DNA of 64,000 nucleotides from Nocardioides immobilis (GTDB taxonomy: Bacteria > Actinomycetota > Actinomycetes > Propionibacteriales > Nocardioidaceae), in the NCBI RefSeq assembly GCF_003515065.1, contig NZ_QXGH01000009.1, forward strand, positions 62,001 to 126,000. Direction: 5' to 3'. The notes under the pieces are model-generated. The model searched no databases. It was not told the origin of the DNA and saw nothing but the letters and a program-made list of their open reading frames with translations. This document shows, piece by piece, positions 61,648-64,000 of this stretch (its first letter is position 1; each line of letters begins with the position of its first letter). The translations under genes were made by a program, and so were the position numbers.

Positions 61648-63135
61648 TCAGCCGAGGGTGAAGGGATCGCGGGTGTCACCGCTGAGCTCGACCCAGACGG
61701 CCTTGGTCTCGGTGAAGTCCTTGACGGCCTCCAGGCCGTTCTCGCGGCCGAAGCCGCTGGCGCCCATGCCGCCGAAGGGCACGCTGGGGGCCACGGCGCG
61801 GTAGGCGTTCACCCAGACCGTCCCGGCCCGGAGCCGCCCGGCGACGCGGTGCGCCCGGTGCACGTCCTTGGTCCAGACAGAGCCGGCCAGGCCGAACTCG
61901 GTGCCGTTCGCGGCGGCAATCGCCTCGTCCTCGTCGCGGAACGTGGACACGGCCAGCACCGGACCGAAGACCTCCTCGGCCGCGGCTCGCATCTGCGGCG
62001 TGACGTCGGTCAGCACGGTCGGCCGGACGAAGTAGCCGCCCAGCTCGGGCACCGGCTCCGCGCCGTACGCGATGGTCGCGCCCTCCTCGCGGGCCGAGGC
62101 GAAGTGGGAGAGCACCTTCTCGTACTGGGGCCCGTTGGAGACGGGGCCCATCTCGGTGGCGGGGTCGCGGGGATCACCGAGCACGATCGTCGAAGCGCGT
62201 GCGACCACCTTGGCCACCAGCTCCTCGGCGACGTCCTCGTGCACCAACAGGCGCGAGCCTGCGAGGCACGTCTGGCCGGTCGCGGCGAAGATGCCCGAGA
62301 TGATGCCGTTCGCTGCCGCCTCCAGATCGGCATCCGGGAAGACGACCTGCGCCGACTTCCCACCGAGCTCGAGGGTGAAGCGGGTCATGTTCTCGATGGC
62401 GGCCTGCCCGACCTTGATCCCGGTGCCGGTCGATCCGGTGAACGCGATCTTGTCGACGCCGGGGTGCGAGGCAAGCGCGGCCCCGGTCTCGGGTCCCCAG
62501 CCGGTGACGACGTTGACGACGCCCGGCGGGAAGCCCGCCTCCTCGAAGAGCCGGCCGAAGGCCAGCGTCGAGACCGGCGTGTAGTCACTGGGCTTGACCA
62601 CGAACGTGCAACCGGCGGCCAGGCCGGCAGCGAGCTTCCAGGTGAGCAGCAGGAGCGGGGAGTTCCAGGGGGTGATCGCACCGACCACGCCGACCGGCTC
62701 ATGCGTGGTGTAGACGAAGTAGTTGGACTTGCCCGTCGGGATCACCGATCCCTCGAGCTTGTCGGCCATGCCGGCGAAGTAGCGGTAGTAGTCGGGCAGG
62801 CCCCTCATCTGGCCCGACATCTCGCGCAGTAGCTTGCCGCCGTCGCGCACCTCGAGGTCGGCCAGGTGGTCGGCCTCACGCTCGATGACGTCGGCCAGGC
62901 GGTACAGGAGGCGGCCGCGCTCGGTGGCACTGAGCCGACCCCACGGACCGTTCAGAGCATCGCGCGCTGCCTGGACCGCACGATCGATGTCGGTCGTGTC
63001 ACCGTCGGGCACCACCGCCCACGGCTTGCCGGTGTACGGGTCGACGGTCTCGTAGGTCCGACCCGAGCCCGCGGCCGACTCCGCGCCTCCGATCCGCAGG
63101 CTGAAGGCCAGTCGTTCTTCGGTCTCAGTCGTCAT
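61648..63135 (-). CDS. Aldehyde dehydrogenase
   Basis: This 495-residue NAD(P)-dependent aldehyde dehydrogenase has TYETVDPYTGKPWAVV at the N-terminus, TPWNSPLLLLTWKLAAGLAA, FVVKPSDYTPVSTL, IAFTGSTGTGIKVGQ, catalytic Glu in LELGGKSAQVVF and catalytic Cys in GQTCLAGSRLLV. The frame is open upstream, but GAGGAG before ATG 63135 and family alignment fix the start. It follows the crotonase by 40 bp. It resembles the partial gene at position 1 only at family level. Confidence 0.93.
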   Translation of the reverse strand: MTTETEERLAFSLRIGGAESAAGSGRTYETVDPYTGKPWAVVPDGDTTDIDRAVQAARDALNGPWGRLSATERGRLLYRLADVIEREADHLADLEVRDGGKLLREMSGQMRGLPDYYRYFAGMADKLEGSVIPTGKSNYFVYTTHEPVGVVGAITPWNSPLLLLTWKLAAGLAAGCTFVVKPSDYTPVSTLAFGRLFEEAGFPPGVVNVVTGWGPETGAALASHPGVDKIAFTGSTGTGIKVGQAAIENMTRFTLELGGKSAQVVFPDADLEAAANGIISGIFAATGQTCLAGSRLLVHEDVAEELVAKVVARASTIVLGDPRDPATEMGPVSNGPQYEKVLSHFASAREEGATIAYGAEPVPELGGYFVRPTVLTDVTPQMRAAAEEVFGPVLAVSTFRDEDEAIAAANGTEFGLAGSVWTKDVHRAHRVAGRLRAGTVWVNAYRAVAPSVPFGGMGASGFGRENGLEAVKDFTETKAVWVELSGDTRDPFTLG

Positions 63136-63175
63136 CACGCTCTCCTCATCGAAAGTCAGGGCCCGGCTCGGGCGT

Positions 63176-63958
63176 TCAGCGGAAGCGCGGGCTGCGCTTG
63201 TTGGTCCGGGAGTCGGTCCGCCCGCTGCCGGCGTTGCCGATCTGGGTGTAGGACAGGCCGTTGCGCAGGGCGGTCGCAGGAGGCATCTCCAGCGACTCCC
63301 AGATCGCGCGCACCGTGCCCTGGATCCCTTCCGGACGACGGCCGGCGATCTCCGTGGCGAGCTCCTGGGCCCGGTCGCGGAGCTCGGCCCGCGGGAGGAC
63401 CTCGCTGACGATCCCCGCCCGCAGCGCGGTGTCGGCGGTGATCCGCTCATCGCTGCCGAGCAGCGCCCAGCGCAGCACCTCTCCGAGGGGTACGCCGCGG
63501 GCGAGCATGCCCATTGGCTCGAGGGCGGACACGATTCCGGCGTTGGCGTGCGGGTCGAAGAACGTGGCGTCGTCGGAGCAGATGACGATGTCGGACTGGT
63601 TGAGGAAGTACATCGCCCCGCCGGCCGCCATCCCGTGGACCGCGCAGATGACCGGCTTCCAGACACGGTGGTGACGAGGGCCGAGCGCGACGCCCGGGTC
63701 CTCCTGGTTCCACGGGCTCAGGTGGGCCCACCAGGCACCCTCCTCGACATCGATGCCCGTGCAGAAGGCGCGCTCGCCGTTGGCCTGCAACACCGCTACG
63801 CGGATGTCCTCGTCGTCGCGGACCTGCGCCCAGACCTCGGCGATCTCGGCCGTCATCGTCTGGTTGAAGCTGTTGAGGCGCTCCGGACGGTTGAGCGTGA
63901 TCGTCGCGACGTGGTCGACCACGTCGAACTCGATGGTGGAGAAGCGGTCCTCGGTCAT
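63176..63958 (-). CDS. Enoyl-CoA hydratase/isomerase family protein
   Basis: This 260-residue crotonase has VATITLNRPERLNSFNQTM, RAFCTGIDVEEGAWWAHLSP and VHGMAAGGAMYFLNQSD for the oxyanion hole. The two usual catalytic glutamates are not at the standard places (AAGGAM and PHANAGIVSALEP), so it may act as an isomerase, ring-opening hydrolase or other crotonase rather than a plain hydratase. ATG 63958 follows GGAG. It is the first gene of the seven-gene operon; its promoter lies at or beyond the window end (only 42 bp remain). Confidence 0.88.
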   Translation of the reverse strand: MTEDRFSTIEFDVVDHVATITLNRPERLNSFNQTMTAEIAEVWAQVRDDEDIRVAVLQANGERAFCTGIDVEEGAWWAHLSPWNQEDPGVALGPRHHRVWKPVICAVHGMAAGGAMYFLNQSDIVICSDDATFFDPHANAGIVSALEPMGMLARGVPLGEVLRWALLGSDERITADTALRAGIVSEVLPRAELRDRAQELATEIAGRRPEGIQGTVRAIWESLEMPPATALRNGLSYTQIGNAGSGRTDSRTNKRSPRFR

Positions 63959-64000
63959 GTCGTCTCCGATGTCTGGGGGTCGCGACCCGCCGCGTGCGCG

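Overview
The window is high-GC DNA with dense, often 1-4 bp overlapping genes and many GTG starts. F420-type luciferase-like oxidoreductases, actinobacterial-style beta-oxidation genes, an NDMA/mycofactocin-type alcohol dehydrogenase and a TraA-type relaxase point to an actinobacterium. The overall gene style suggests a Nocardioides-like soil degrader; that placement is inference. I see no rRNA, tRNA, CRISPR array or intact insertion sequence.

Layout. 1-6.7 kb (minus strand): aldehyde dehydrogenase (cut by the window edge), acyl-CoA ligase, a convergent SMR efflux pump, two paralogous SnoaL-like proteins, an acyl-CoA dehydrogenase-like flavoprotein, an SCP2 sterol/acyl carrier protein and a 7-TM membrane protein. 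7.0-9.2 kb (plus): two tiny coupled ORFs, an SGNH hydrolase and gpsA. 9.1-15.9 kb (minus): a beta-oxidation operon running from thiolase through a fused enoyl-CoA hydratase/3-hydroxyacyl-CoA dehydrogenase, an F420-type oxidoreductase and an acyl-CoA dehydrogenase to a DUF2306-like membrane protein.

16-25.6 kb is a decayed mobile segment. It holds scraps of TetR genes, a frameshifted coiled-coil/HTH gene, two tandem 96-bp repeats with an internal inverted repeat (candidate oriT), a 2008-residue relaxase-helicase-primase, a hypothetical gene, a broken BTAD-type gene with a small internal inversion, and a chimera of mycofactocin genes mftC and mftR in the wrong order.

25.7-64 kb is a long catabolic island built around CoA thioesters: three adenylate-forming or CoA-transferase activation genes plus an alpha-methylacyl-CoA racemase, several acyl-CoA dehydrogenases (one a double-domain fusion), MaoC hydratases, SDRs, crotonases, a thiolase, aldehyde and alcohol dehydrogenases, a CitE-like lyase with a double-hotdog hydratase, a class III extradiol dioxygenase next to a ferredoxin-fused ferredoxin reductase, a flavin reductase, and a branched-chain-amino-acid-type ABC importer whose two permeases and one ATPase are fused in one protein. 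Together these fit uptake, CoA activation and ring/side-chain beta-oxidation of a branched, alicyclic or aromatic acid (steroid-, terpenoid- or phenylalkanoate-like); the exact substrate cannot be read from sequence.

Regulation. A recurring site, TGAC-N5/6-TGTCAGA(A/T), lies in most promoter regions between 31 and 57 kb. One copy overlaps the start codon of a tandem TetR regulator (two TetR units in one 442-residue chain), so this protein is the best candidate for controlling the island. The left part instead carries C-run/G-run palindromes upstream of its operons. An SDR and an alpha/beta hydrolase near 52 kb are disrupted by frameshifts or deletion.
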